Shown: positions 41,401 to 50,018 of the stretch, piece after piece
How positions within the stretch are numbered: position 1 is the stretch's first letter
Layout of the letters: each line of letters begins with the position of its first letter
IMG/VR virus record: IMGVR_UViG_3300035564_000051
Location: 1-61,895 of that record
DNA: 61,895 bases
Direction: 5' to 3' (one strand)
Source of the DNA: a virus
Notes under the pieces: model-generated
What the model was told of the DNA's origin: nothing
What the model saw: only the letters and a program-made list of their open reading frames with translations
Databases searched by the model: none
Made by a program: the position numbers and the translations under genes

Positions 41401-42033
41401 ATGCCTAAACTAAACTCGGAAGAGATCAACGCTGCAAAGCTGAAGTGTGCCACGCGTGATGGGCTCCGTTGTAACAACCCAGAGTGCCACAAGAAGCCAG
41501 GGGAGACCTATCTCGATTCTCATAACCAAGAGAAAAAGACCTATCTCGAACTCGATCATGTTGACGGAAATCCAGAGAACAATCCCCCCGATGGTAGTAA
41601 CTGGCAACTGTTGTGTGTTCCCTGCAATCGGTTAAAAAGCGCGCCGGACCGAAAAAGGAAACCTAAGTTCCGAAGTTTTGAGCAGTTGAAGAAGTGTAAG
41701 CTAGAGCGTGTGAGAAAGTATGGTAAGATGAATACTGAAAGTCTCTTAGTTCAATATGCGAGCATGCAGAAGAATCTAGTGGCAGAACCGATAGTAACAG
41801 TCTTCATCGACAGGACGGTTGAGGATCTGGGTTCAGTGGATCGCTCCGTGCTGATTAACGCCGCAGCCCAAGAGGTTTCGCTTCAAACAAAGGGAAAGTC
41901 GAGCATCGGTCAGGGAGCCGTGAGGGGTTATCTGGACAGAAGGTGCAATCCCATCAATGGAACACTGGAGTACTTCGAGCACCCCAAGCAATCCGGCCAT
42001 TGGATGGTACGTAAACGCAAGGAGGAAAAGTGA
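41401..42033 (+). CDS. HNH endonuclease
   Basis: 210 aa from ATG 41401, with AGGA 9 nt upstream; ATG 41371 gives 10 more residues but has no ribosome site. The HNH core is RCNNPECHKK (C-x4-C), YLELDHVDGNPENN (the D-H), and WQLLCVPCNRLKSA (C-x2-C-N). The C-terminal domain after about residue 100 is of unknown type. Probably a homing or accessory nuclease. It lies after the DNA methyltransferase, but no restriction pairing is shown. Confidence 0.7.
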   Translation: MPKLNSEEINAAKLKCATRDGLRCNNPECHKKPGETYLDSHNQEKKTYLELDHVDGNPENNPPDGSNWQLLCVPCNRLKSAPDRKRKPKFRSFEQLKKCKLERVRKYGKMNTESLLVQYASMQKNLVAEPIVTVFIDRTVEDLGSVDRSVLINAAAQEVSLQTKGKSSIGQGAVRGYLDRRCNPINGTLEYFEHPKQSGHWMVRKRKEEK

Positions 42034-42383
42034 GCATCATAGGAAAGCCTATTGAGTGCAATCCCGAGGACTACTGCAAGACCTTCGGCCATAAACCCCG
42101 CAAGTACGGCGACGGGATCTTCTGTGAAACCTGCGATATTCCTATGGCTGATGCTATTCCAATCGTTCAAGACGGCAAGAAGCACGTATTCGTCATCAGG
42201 GATGATAAAGCCGTGGAGGTTCCCCCCGATCAGGTAAGAATCATTCAGAACCCGAACGCGCCTCAAGGGTGTACCTGTGGCACTGATAAAACCTGTTGGA
42301 AGCACGAGCGGCCCCATGATCTCGGTGAGTATTTCCCAAGCGGAAAGTTGCCGAGCAACGAGCCAATAAACTTTGAGGGATGA
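42030..42383 (+). CDS. Small Cys-rich hypothetical protein
   Basis: 117 aa from GTG 42030 with GGAGG upstream. Cysteines appear as CNPEDYC, CETC and CTCGTDKTCWKH, which may bind two metals. It overlaps the next zinc-ribbon gene by ATGA. No family is recognised. Confidence 0.5.
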   Translation: MSIIGKPIECNPEDYCKTFGHKPRKYGDGIFCETCDIPMADAIPIVQDGKKHVFVIRDDKAVEVPPDQVRIIQNPNAPQGCTCGTDKTCWKHERPHDLGEYFPSGKLPSNEPINFEG

Positions 42384-42640
42384 TGGCAGCCACCAGGTGT
42401 AAATGCGGAAAGAAGAAACTCCCCCAATCTCCGTGGTGTCAATCCTGTGGTCAGCGAAACCGCGCCAAGACCGAAAAGAAGCACGGTCATTGCCCTGTGT
42501 GTGGATTCTACATTGGAAACAATCGCGCCCCCGGTCGCAAGGAAGTGGTCTGCGTCTACTGTCTCAACCCCGTTCCAAAGGAAGCCAAGTCTAAGCATCG
42601 CCGCAGTGAAGCGGTCTGGGTGAACGTGAAAGTTGCCTGA
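42380..42640 (+). CDS. Small double zinc-ribbon protein
   Basis: 86 aa. CKCGKK...CQSCGQRNR and CPVCGFYIG...CVYCLNP give two C-x2-C pairs each. Very basic between them. Likely nucleic-acid binding. It is the last gene before terminase. Confidence 0.6.
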   Translation: MMAATRCKCGKKKLPQSPWCQSCGQRNRAKTEKKHGHCPVCGFYIGNNRAPGRKEVVCVYCLNPVPKEAKSKHRRSEAVWVNVKVA

Positions 42641-42698
42641 CCCGCGAAAATCTTCTTTGAATCCTATTCCTTCTCGGTACATTTGTAGTAGGAACTAG

Positions 42699-42714
42699 CA
42701 TCGCACATGCGATG
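42699..42714 (+). promoter_or_regulatory. Hairpin before the terminase small subunit
   Basis: CATCGC-acat-GCGATG: a 6-bp stem with a 4-nt loop directly upstream of the GAGG site. It may influence translation of the small terminase. The rest of the gap (42641-42698) shows no promoter I trust. Confidence 0.35.
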
Positions 42715-42726
42715 AGGATGGAACAA

Positions 42727-43257
42727 ATGAAACTTACTCGCAAGGAGCAAAAGTTCTGTGAACTGGTGCTCACCGGAAAATCTCAAACGCAATCGTACAA
42801 AGAGGCTGGCTACAAGTCGAAGAATGATCGCTCCGCTGGCGCGTGTGCCGTTCAAGTACTCGCGAAACCAAGGGTAGCGGAATACATCGCGAAGCGTCAA
42901 CTTGAGATCAATGAAAAGCTCAAAGAGGCCACACAGGTAACGAAGGAAAGGATTGTCGCCGAACTTGCCAAAGTTGCATTTGCGAACATGAGTGACTTCG
43001 CGAAAATAGATGGTCAGACGGTCACGTTCACAAATTTTGAGAATCTAAAACCAGATCAGTTGAGCGCAGTATGTGAGGTTGGGGAAACAGTGGGACGGAG
43101 TGGAGTATCACTTCACCTGAAACTGCACAACAAGATTGACGCGCTGACAAAACTTGGTGAGCAACTTGGAATCTTTCAGCCACGCAAAATTCAGTTATCA
43201 ACAGAAGATGGTCAGGCGCTTCCGTTTTGCCTAATCCCGGCGCAAAGGAAGAAATGA
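42727..43257 (+). CDS. terS: Terminase small subunit
   Basis: 176 aa from ATG 42727 (GAGG at 42714-42717; ATGs at 42712 and 42718 are alternatives). MKLTRKEQKFCELVLTGKSQTQSYKEAGYKSKND is the N-terminal HTH of Terminase_2-type small subunits, which recognise the packaging site. A helical oligomerisation part follows (RVAEYIAKRQLEINEKLKEA) and a C-terminal segment likely binds the large subunit. It overlaps the large subunit by 4 bp. Confidence 0.88.
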   Translation: MKLTRKEQKFCELVLTGKSQTQSYKEAGYKSKNDRSAGACAVQVLAKPRVAEYIAKRQLEINEKLKEATQVTKERIVAELAKVAFANMSDFAKIDGQTVTFTNFENLKPDQLSAVCEVGETVGRSGVSLHLKLHNKIDALTKLGEQLGIFQPRKIQLSTEDGQALPFCLIPAQRKK

Positions 43258-44822
43258 ACATCATCACCGCATCACAGGTCAAAGAAACCCCCGATAAGTT
43301 CAAGCTCGTATGGCAACCCGACGCACTCCCAACAGAGAAACCCGTTGAAGGCAAGCAATATGAATTCTTAACAGCAGGTGAAGATTATGTCGGGCTTGAT
43401 GGTGGCAAAGGTTCCGGCAAATCGGACCTGCTGATTTTCGATTGCATCCGTCCCGAAAAACTCTCAAGCCCTAGGTGGCACGGCGTTATTTTCCGTCGAG
43501 AGTACAAGCGTCTCACTGAAGTCATTGACCGCGCAACCTTTTGGTTCAACAAACTCCCGCAACTGAAAGCTCACTGGCAGGGCAATCAATCTCGTTTCGT
43601 ATTCCCCTCGGGTGGCTGGCTCGCATTTCATAACGTAGAGAACTTGGGCGATGAAGAAAAGTATCAGGGATGGGAGATAACCGACCTCAAGTTCGATCAG
43701 CTCGAAGAATTCGAAGAGTCGATGTTCGACTTCCTCGTATTGCAGAATCGCACCACCGACCCGAACCTCAAGGCGACAATCCGTTGGACGGCGAACCCCG
43801 GTGGGGTTGGTCACGCATGGGTCAAGCGCCGGTTTGTTGATTTTAAAGAACCGGGAAATGTTTACACATTCACTCAAACAGCCCGAGGCAAAGAGTACGT
43901 CCTAACTTATCGTCGTATCTTCGCCACAGTATTCGACAATCCCTACTATCGCAACGATTCAAAGTATATTGCACGACTTTTCAACGACCCGAATCCCCAT
44001 CGCCGCAAAGCGCTTGCTGAGGGAGACTGGTCGAGCGTGTTCGGTCAATTCTTCTCTGAGTTCTCTTCTCCCGTTCACGTTATCAAGTCGAAAACTCTTC
44101 CCGCAGAGTGGGAGCGGCTTACAGGGCTTGACTACGGAAATGTGAAAACAATGGAATTCCTCAGGGTAGACTATGAAGGCCGCGTCTACGTCGAGCATGA
44201 ATTCCACACCGAACCCAATGAACAACACCCATCAGGACTAACCGCCTCAGAATTTGGTGAACAATCAGCAAAATGGATGTTAGAGCGCGGATTGGGAGAG
44301 AACCTCTCAGTGATTGCCGATACAAATATGTGGTCTGCCACTGGTCGGGATGTTGGCAGTAATAAGACCCCGGAGCGCATCGTTTCGGAAATCTGGGAGG
44401 CGGCATTCAAAGCCAAAGACAAACTCCCGCCAATTCTGTTTCCCGCTTCAAAAAAAGCCAGAGAAGAATATCGCTTCCGCATCGCTTGTAACAGCGCCAC
44501 ACAAGACTATTTGCATTACGAGGCCGACGTATCAGGCAAGATCGGAAAGCCAGCAAGACTGTTCTTCTTGGATCGCTGCAAGTCCATCATTCAAACCTTG
44601 CCAGCGCTTGTGGTAGACCCTAATGACCCCAATGACATCAAAGATAAACAGGACGACCACGATTACGATTCCTTCAAATATGCTTTCATGCAGTTGATTG
44701 CGACCGACAGAAAGGCCGCGCCCAGGAAGAAAGAATGGTTCGAGGAAATTGCTCAATCCAATTCCGGCAACGAAGAAGAAGAATATTCGATATATAACCC
44801 GTTTAAGGTGAGCGGAGAATGA
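43254..44822 (+). CDS. terL: Terminase large subunit
   Basis: 522 aa from ATG 43254. The Walker A is DGGKGSGKSDLL (about 50-61) and the Walker-B region is LKFDQLEEFEES. The C-terminal nuclease domain has LTGLDYGNVKTMEF (first Asp), VIADTNMW and KQDDHDYDSFKYAF (last acidic pair). It pumps DNA into the prohead and cuts it. No intein or break is seen. An HNH-AP2 gene follows at once. Confidence 0.92.
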   Translation: MNIITASQVKETPDKFKLVWQPDALPTEKPVEGKQYEFLTAGEDYVGLDGGKGSGKSDLLIFDCIRPEKLSSPRWHGVIFRREYKRLTEVIDRATFWFNKLPQLKAHWQGNQSRFVFPSGGWLAFHNVENLGDEEKYQGWEITDLKFDQLEEFEESMFDFLVLQNRTTDPNLKATIRWTANPGGVGHAWVKRRFVDFKEPGNVYTFTQTARGKEYVLTYRRIFATVFDNPYYRNDSKYIARLFNDPNPHRRKALAEGDWSSVFGQFFSEFSSPVHVIKSKTLPAEWERLTGLDYGNVKTMEFLRVDYEGRVYVEHEFHTEPNEQHPSGLTASEFGEQSAKWMLERGLGENLSVIADTNMWSATGRDVGSNKTPERIVSEIWEAAFKAKDKLPPILFPASKKAREEYRFRIACNSATQDYLHYEADVSGKIGKPARLFFLDRCKSIIQTLPALVVDPNDPNDIKDKQDDHDYDSFKYAFMQLIATDRKAAPRKKEWFEEIAQSNSGNEEEEYSIYNPFKVSGE

Positions 44823-45316
44823 AAACAATCCCATTGACTCAAGGTATGGTTGCACTCGTTGACGATGAGGATTATGCAGATCTCGCACAGTTCAAATGGT
44901 ATGCACGAAAGAGCCCGAAGGATCACACATATTACGCAGCGCGTAACGTGAAACAGGCGGGCAGGCAAATAACAGAGCGAATGCACCGCCGCATTCTCAA
45001 CGCTCAGGTCGGGCAAATTGTTGACCACGAAAACCATAATGGCCTTGACTGTCAAAGACACAACATTAGGATTTGTACGCAACGTCAAAACAATGGCAAC
45101 CGCAGGAGAAACATTCACAGTTCAAGCAGATTCAAGGGTGTTACGTGGTACGGTCGTTACAAGAAATGGCGCGCACAAATTCAGAATAACGGAAAAGAGA
45201 TCCATCTCGGCTATTTTGATGACGAAGAACAAGCCGCTCATGCATACGACAAGAAAGCCATAGAGCTATTTGGTGAGTTTGCTTGTCTCAATTTTCCAGA
45301 ACGTAAGGCGGCATAA
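44819..45316 (+). CDS. HNH homing endonuclease with AP2 domain
   Basis: 165 aa, overlapping terL and the portal gene by 4 and 1 bp. The N-terminal part is MKTIPLTQGMVALVDDEDYADL with FKWYARKS; the HNH is MHRRIL...VDHENHNGLDCQRHNIRICTQRQN; the AP2-type DNA-binding end is RFKGVTWYGRYKKWRAQIQNN...HLGYFDDEEQAAHAYDKKA. This is the classic free-standing HNH-AP2 mobile gene. Its insertion between terminase and portal is typical of homing. Confidence 0.92.
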   Translation: MKTIPLTQGMVALVDDEDYADLAQFKWYARKSPKDHTYYAARNVKQAGRQITERMHRRILNAQVGQIVDHENHNGLDCQRHNIRICTQRQNNGNRRRNIHSSSRFKGVTWYGRYKKWRAQIQNNGKEIHLGYFDDEEQAAHAYDKKAIELFGEFACLNFPERKAA

Positions 45317-47526
45317 TGTCAACGCCAACAACACTCGATCACTCTCAAATTCTTTCCGGACCGCAGTCGCCCCAACCCCAGGCAGCGGGCGCGCAACCGT
45401 CCAAAGCGGTAAGCGCCAAACTGCCATTTGATATTTTTGACTCGGCGGATAAACAGCGTTGCGACAACCAGATGAAAAGTTGGTTAACAGAGGCGGATGC
45501 CGTCCATTCTCAGTATTGGCAAGAATGGAATAGCATTGATTCCCGTTTGGCCGGAGATATAATATTACCAGGGTTTACAAAATTATACTCTCAGAACCTT
45601 GCGGACCGCAACGATCCCCGAACCCGTGAAGCCGCAAAGCACACCAAGAGCTTCGTCAGTCTCAACCGCGCCCGTCCGAATCAGGAAGCCTTGCTCGGTG
45701 ATTTTCTCGCCACTCCGAAGAAACTTGAAGTCGAAGGTCGCACCCCGAACGACCAGAATATTGCCAAGGCCATGCGAGCCCGCATCGAGTATATCGAAGA
45801 CTCTGAGATGTTGCCCTCGAAGATATACTTTCCCGTGATGGACAATTCTTTTGCCTGTGGCCTGCACTGGATCAAAGGGGGCTTTAACCCGAGGAAGAAC
45901 CGTCTCCGCGGCAAGTTCGAGATCACCGAAGTCAACACCCGCGACATGCTCATTGATGCCAAAACCCGCGGCCCGTTCTTCGGCACGATGCACTACCTGA
46001 TTCACCGCAAGCAACTCTCGATCACAGAAGCCAGAAAGAAGTTCAAACGCTATAAACTCTTCAACGGAAATTCCCTTGCAGCCGACACCGACTATGACCG
46101 TCCGTACGGAAAAACAGAAGCCAGTAACACAGAGTATGCCACCTTCTACGAAGTCGAATGGAAGGAGACCGTCAATCACTGGTACTCCGCCGTAACCGGA
46201 GAAGCCGTTGAGATAAGCGAAGAGCAGTATGACCAGGCGCTAGATGATCCCCAACAAGAACCGTTCGTGTTTGAAGGTGAAGAGGAAGACAAGTACTACA
46301 TTGCCTTCTTCCACGGTGTGCAGGGATGTTTCTATCTTGCCGAAAATCCGCTTGGAATGTTCACAGCGATTCCGCTTATCAACATCGAAACCAACGGAAG
46401 ACTCTACCCCCAAGGCGATGTGCTGGTTTATTCAGAACTGCTTGACCTTGTAGATACCCTGATGACCGCGTACTTGGAGAATGTGAAGAACGCGAACAAG
46501 CCACGCGCCCGTGTCCGAGAAGACATCTACCGGAAATTCCAAACTCAGATCGACGCTGCCATTGCCAAGGGTGGAGCTGTGCCGGGACTGGAAGAAATGT
46601 TCTGGCCGACTGGAATCAACGCTGGCCTGCAAGGGCTTCTCAACATGCTCTTCGAGCAGATTCAAGACTCGGTATCAAAACACGCTGCATCCCGGGGAGA
46701 ACTACCTTCAAAGCAAATCGCCAAGGAAACCGTGCAGGCTCTCATGGCCAAGGACCGGCAGGCACAGGGACGGAAAGATATTATGGTCTCCTACACCCTG
46801 ACCATGCTTGCCAAAATGCTCTGCAAGATGATCGCCCTTTATGACAGCGAACCGGATTTCTTCCAGGTCACAGACAAGACCCCCGGCAAACGCGGCTACA
46901 TTCCCATCAATCAACGCTGGACAGAAGTAGAATATCTCTCATGGCTTCAGACGTTGGCGGGTATCCCGATGCCAAAGGATCAGTCTCAGGTTCCTCAGTT
47001 CGACCAAATGCTCGCCCAGTTCCGCGAGAAGTTTGAATCTGAGAACGATGTGAAGGAAGAAGAAATTGACGGATTTGTCATCCCCGGTCTTCCGCCCGGA
47101 GCCAACACCTTCAAGCCCGAAGAGGTCTCTTCATTGATCGAAGCGAAGGGATGGCCGCAGGAACTCTTCTGGCTCGTCTATCAACCGCAACCAGTCAAGA
47201 TGAAGATGTTTGTGGTCAACGACCTGTCCCGAGACCCGGATCTCAACATTCGCTACTTCATCGACAGCGATGAAAAGAACACCCCTGAGTATCAGGCGAA
47301 CCTTGCTCTTATGCTCAACGCAAAGGGAATGAAGTCTCGCGTTGATACCCTCAAGGCACTTGGACAGGTCAACCCCGAAGAGATGATCGAGAACGTGGAC
47401 AAAGAAAACCAGACGATCCAACTCGCCAAGCAACTTGCCTCGAATCCGAAGGCAATGGAAGCAGTAAAGATGATCTTAAGTCAACCCGCGGCAATGGCTC
47501 CCGCGGCAGCAAATCAAGGTCAATAG
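45316..47526 (+). CDS. Portal protein (P22-like, large)
   Basis: 736 aa, following the HNH-AP2 gene and terL. It is the size of podovirus portals. Features include RARPNQEALLGDFLATPKKLEV, FPVMDNSFACGLHWIKGGF, IPLINIETNGRLYPQGDV, and a long helical part with SVSKHAASRGELPSKQIAKETVQALMAKDRQ. It would form the 12-mer ring for DNA passage and hold the tail. The family is judged by size, position and these stretches. Confidence 0.8.
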   Translation: MSTPTTLDHSQILSGPQSPQPQAAGAQPSKAVSAKLPFDIFDSADKQRCDNQMKSWLTEADAVHSQYWQEWNSIDSRLAGDIILPGFTKLYSQNLADRNDPRTREAAKHTKSFVSLNRARPNQEALLGDFLATPKKLEVEGRTPNDQNIAKAMRARIEYIEDSEMLPSKIYFPVMDNSFACGLHWIKGGFNPRKNRLRGKFEITEVNTRDMLIDAKTRGPFFGTMHYLIHRKQLSITEARKKFKRYKLFNGNSLAADTDYDRPYGKTEASNTEYATFYEVEWKETVNHWYSAVTGEAVEISEEQYDQALDDPQQEPFVFEGEEEDKYYIAFFHGVQGCFYLAENPLGMFTAIPLINIETNGRLYPQGDVLVYSELLDLVDTLMTAYLENVKNANKPRARVREDIYRKFQTQIDAAIAKGGAVPGLEEMFWPTGINAGLQGLLNMLFEQIQDSVSKHAASRGELPSKQIAKETVQALMAKDRQAQGRKDIMVSYTLTMLAKMLCKMIALYDSEPDFFQVTDKTPGKRGYIPINQRWTEVEYLSWLQTLAGIPMPKDQSQVPQFDQMLAQFREKFESENDVKEEEIDGFVIPGLPPGANTFKPEEVSSLIEAKGWPQELFWLVYQPQPVKMKMFVVNDLSRDPDLNIRYFIDSDEKNTPEYQANLALMLNAKGMKSRVDTLKALGQVNPEEMIENVDKENQTIQLAKQLASNPKAMEAVKMILSQPAAMAPAAANQGQ

Positions 47527-47541
47527 AAGGAGAACTGACCA

Positions 47542-47970
47542 ATGGCAAACGGTAACGGTGAAGCAAAAGTGCTCCCGATCAAGCGTAAGATGGAACCCTT
47601 GGTACCCGCGGCAGATTTCAGTGAAGTCATCATGCAACTGGTCGGTGATCCCAACTGTAAGACCTGTGGCGGGCGCTATTGGATTGGATTCATCAAAGTT
47701 CCCGACGGAGCGGTCAAACTTCAGGTCTGCCATTGTGCGAGCTTTGCCGAGACTCAGGTAGTCACAGTTCTTCGCGCCGTGGCTGTTATGGCCAACGATC
47801 AGGACGCGAGCAATAAAGCGATCATCGAGATTCTCACGCGCACCGAGAAGACTCAAAGCGCAATTCTTGAGATGCTGAAACCCAAGCCATACGTATTCAC
47901 GCGGGTGTTTGAGCACTTCAAGACTGTCAAAGAAACCATTGACAAGCACGACGAACCAAAGGTCGAGTAG
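47542..47970 (+). CDS. Small zinc-finger protein after portal
   Basis: 142 aa with AGAAGGAG upstream. CKTCGGRYWIG...VCHCASF gives a C-x2-C...C-x-C knuckle in the first half; the second half is helical (NKAIIEILTRTEKTQSAILEML). It ends where the metallopeptidase-like gene begins (shared TAGTG). No family is recognised. Confidence 0.5.
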   Translation: MANGNGEAKVLPIKRKMEPLVPAADFSEVIMQLVGDPNCKTCGGRYWIGFIKVPDGAVKLQVCHCASFAETQVVTVLRAVAVMANDQDASNKAIIEILTRTEKTQSAILEMLKPKPYVFTRVFEHFKTVKETIDKHDEPKVE

Positions 47971-48356
47971 TGACGGACAGGGAATATGCAGCCCAAAAGA
48001 AACGAATCAAGACTCTGTTCAACAAATGGGTCAGCCCTCTTGGACTCGGCTCATGGAAGATCGAGATTCTCTTCGCCCGTTTGGGAATTCGTGAAAACGA
48101 CAAGGATGAAAAATGGCTGGCCTACTTCATAACAGAATGTCGATGGGAATATCAGCAGGCTCTTATCCGCGTCTCTGCGCCGGATGTTGCCACGTTGGAC
48201 GACAGAGAACTTGAGCGAGACTTCGTACACGAACTGGCGCATTGTATCTTGAATGAGGCGAAGCATTTTTCAGCAGAGGACGGTTCTGAACACGAGGAAA
48301 GGGTGGCAACCCAGTTGACAAACGCATTTATTTGGCTACGGGAGGAAAAGGCTTGA
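47970..48356 (+). CDS. Zincin-type metallopeptidase-like protein
   Basis: 128 aa from GTG 47970. RDFVHELAHCILNEAKHFSAED has the HExxH zinc/catalytic motif (about residue 90), and a downstream Glu-rich helix (EHEERVATQL) could give the third ligand. Such small phage zincins lie beside portal and scaffold genes. It could process the prohead or scaffold, or be unrelated to assembly; only the motif is shown. Confidence 0.6.
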   Translation: MTDREYAAQKKRIKTLFNKWVSPLGLGSWKIEILFARLGIRENDKDEKWLAYFITECRWEYQQALIRVSAPDVATLDDRELERDFVHELAHCILNEAKHFSAEDGSEHEERVATQLTNAFIWLREEKA

Positions 48357-48502
48357 CACCAGAGAAACTCGATAAGCTGCTTCAGAAGCTACGCGAGAAA
48401 CTCCGTCAGGACACGGTTCCCGACGATCTAACAGGAAGTATCACGATCAATGTTCAGTCGGGCGGACTATCAGGGAGTGTAACGGTAGAACAAAAACTCT
48501 AG
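48353..48502 (+). CDS. 49-aa protein
   Basis: TTG 48353 start with GGGAGG upstream and a TTGA overlap with the previous stop. Helical start (LDKLLQKLREKLRQ), then a short beta end (GSITINVQSGGLSGSVTVEQKL). The function is unknown. Confidence 0.5.
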   Translation: MTPEKLDKLLQKLREKLRQDTVPDDLTGSITINVQSGGLSGSVTVEQKL

Positions 48503-48550
48503 GACATATCTCGGCTCACGATAAGTAGCGCCGCAAGCGTTCAGCTCATC

Positions 48551-48597
48551 AAGCCACAGTTGGAACAGGGTACAGACCCTTCCGGCTGTGGCTTTTT
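48551..48597 (+). terminator. Rho-independent terminator-like hairpin before scaffold
   Basis: AAGCCACAG (48551-48559) pairs with CTGTGGCTT (48586-48594), followed by a T run. An inner hairpin can form from GGAAcaGGGT/ACCCTTCC. It separates the portal cluster from the scaffold/capsid genes. Confidence 0.6.
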
Positions 48598-48634
48598 CAT
48601 TTAAGGGTGGCACAAGCCACAGGAGAATAATCAA

Positions 48635-49960
48635 ATGGCAGACGAACTCATAGACCTTCATCAATCCGATGCCCTTGAAGATGCGATCCGCATTCAGGGT
48701 AAGGCCGAACCAGTTTCCGGAATGACTCAACCCGCAGAACTGGAAAGAAAAGAAGCCGGTCTGCCGCCGGTAGTTCCGGCCCCCGTCGTCACCGAACCGG
48801 AGAAGAAGGAACCCGAAGTCAAGCCCGAGCCCGTCGTCCTTGAGGACTTGGAAAAGAAGCTCGCCACGGGAACCGAAGCGCTCACCGCCGACGAGCAGGC
48901 CGTTGTCGATGACATCAAGAAAAAGGAAGAGGATGCTGCCGCGGAAGCTGCAAAGAAGGAAGCTGAAACCAAAGCCGACCTCGGCAAGATCACTCACAAC
49001 ATCGGTGGAAAGAATTACAGCTTCGAGGAACTCGAAAAGAAAGCCCGAGAGGAAATGAAGTTCGGCAATGTGGACCTCTCCGTTGAAGCCAGAAAGAATC
49101 TCGTTGAAACCTATGTCAAGGCCGCCAACCGTTCCGATGCTGCCTACGCAGTCGGTGAGCGCCAGAAAGCCGTTGCCGCCGAACGAAAGCAGCTCGATGC
49201 AGAGAAGCTCGCTGCCAAGGCTGCCCTGGACACGACAAACGCACGGCTGAAGGCTCAACAGGAGATGCTCGCAACTCAGCGCACCCAGATGGAAAAGCGC
49301 AAGGTTAATCTGGAGAAAGCCGCGAAGAGCACCATCACCGAAGAGGAAACATTCAACGAGGAAACAGGCCGCCCGAACCTCGCCAAGCAAGCCGAATACA
49401 TGGAAAAGATTCGCGCCGAAAAGGAACTCGCCGCGCTTGCTGAAGAAGAAGAACAAGTTACAGCGGAGTCCGCGAAGCTCGAAGAGGCAGCCCTGCGGAA
49501 TCAGATCGACGAACTTGTCTTTGAGCACCCGCAGTACAAGACATCAGAGGATATAAACGAAGTATCGAAGAAAATGAGGTCCGGGGGTAATGTCACACCT
49601 GAAGATGCAGCGAGAGTGCTGGCGCTGATCGGCATGGTGACGACGGCTTCTACAATGAAGCTCCCACTAAAGACTGTCTATGAGTCACAGAAACTCATGG
49701 GGCAGACATTACCGGAAGAGGCCGCACAGACGACCAAACTGGAAGATTTGCCAGCATTACCAAAACCAAATCAATCTGCGGCTGACATGATTAGACGTCA
49801 TCGCGAACGTCTTGCAAAAGCCCCCGCATCACTCGGAGGCGGAGGTACCGGAGGCCAGCGCGGTTCCGGCAAAGTCTCCCGTGCAGCGGAAATGATCGCT
49901 GAGAGTGCCGAGATCATGGGGCATGACAATGATGCGCGCGAAGTGAACAAGCTGTTTTAG
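48635..49960 (+). CDS. Scaffold-like protein
   Basis: 441 aa with AGGAG upstream. Very acidic and Ala/Lys/Glu-rich, long coiled coils at about 60-300 (KKEEDAAAEAAKKEAETK; LDAEKLAAKAALDTTNARLK; MEKIRAEKELAALAEEEEQV). A Gly-rich patch near 400 (LGGGGTGGQRGSG) precedes the C-terminus. The position just before the capsid candidate and the composition are those of a capsid scaffold. The antisense strand has a long open frame produced by this composition. Confidence 0.65.
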   Translation: MADELIDLHQSDALEDAIRIQGKAEPVSGMTQPAELERKEAGLPPVVPAPVVTEPEKKEPEVKPEPVVLEDLEKKLATGTEALTADEQAVVDDIKKKEEDAAAEAAKKEAETKADLGKITHNIGGKNYSFEELEKKAREEMKFGNVDLSVEARKNLVETYVKAANRSDAAYAVGERQKAVAAERKQLDAEKLAAKAALDTTNARLKAQQEMLATQRTQMEKRKVNLEKAAKSTITEEETFNEETGRPNLAKQAEYMEKIRAEKELAALAEEEEQVTAESAKLEEAALRNQIDELVFEHPQYKTSEDINEVSKKMRSGGNVTPEDAARVLALIGMVTTASTMKLPLKTVYESQKLMGQTLPEEAAQTTKLEDLPALPKPNQSAADMIRRHRERLAKAPASLGGGGTGGQRGSGKVSRAAEMIAESAEIMGHDNDAREVNKLF

Positions 49961-50018
49961 TCAGTCTCAGAGCTTTCCAGTTAAAGCAAAATACATCTGA
50001 AAGGATGGTTTGTTGAAT

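Noticed and set aside
41336-41413. 25-codon mini-ORF before the HNH gene
   Set aside because: Ribosome site too far (GGAG 12 nt upstream) and no hydrophobic or conserved pattern.
48470-49528. 352-codon minus-strand ORF opposite the scaffold gene
   Set aside because: Leu/Phe-rich product is the expected antisense image of Glu/Lys-rich codons; no start signal and no sensible protein.
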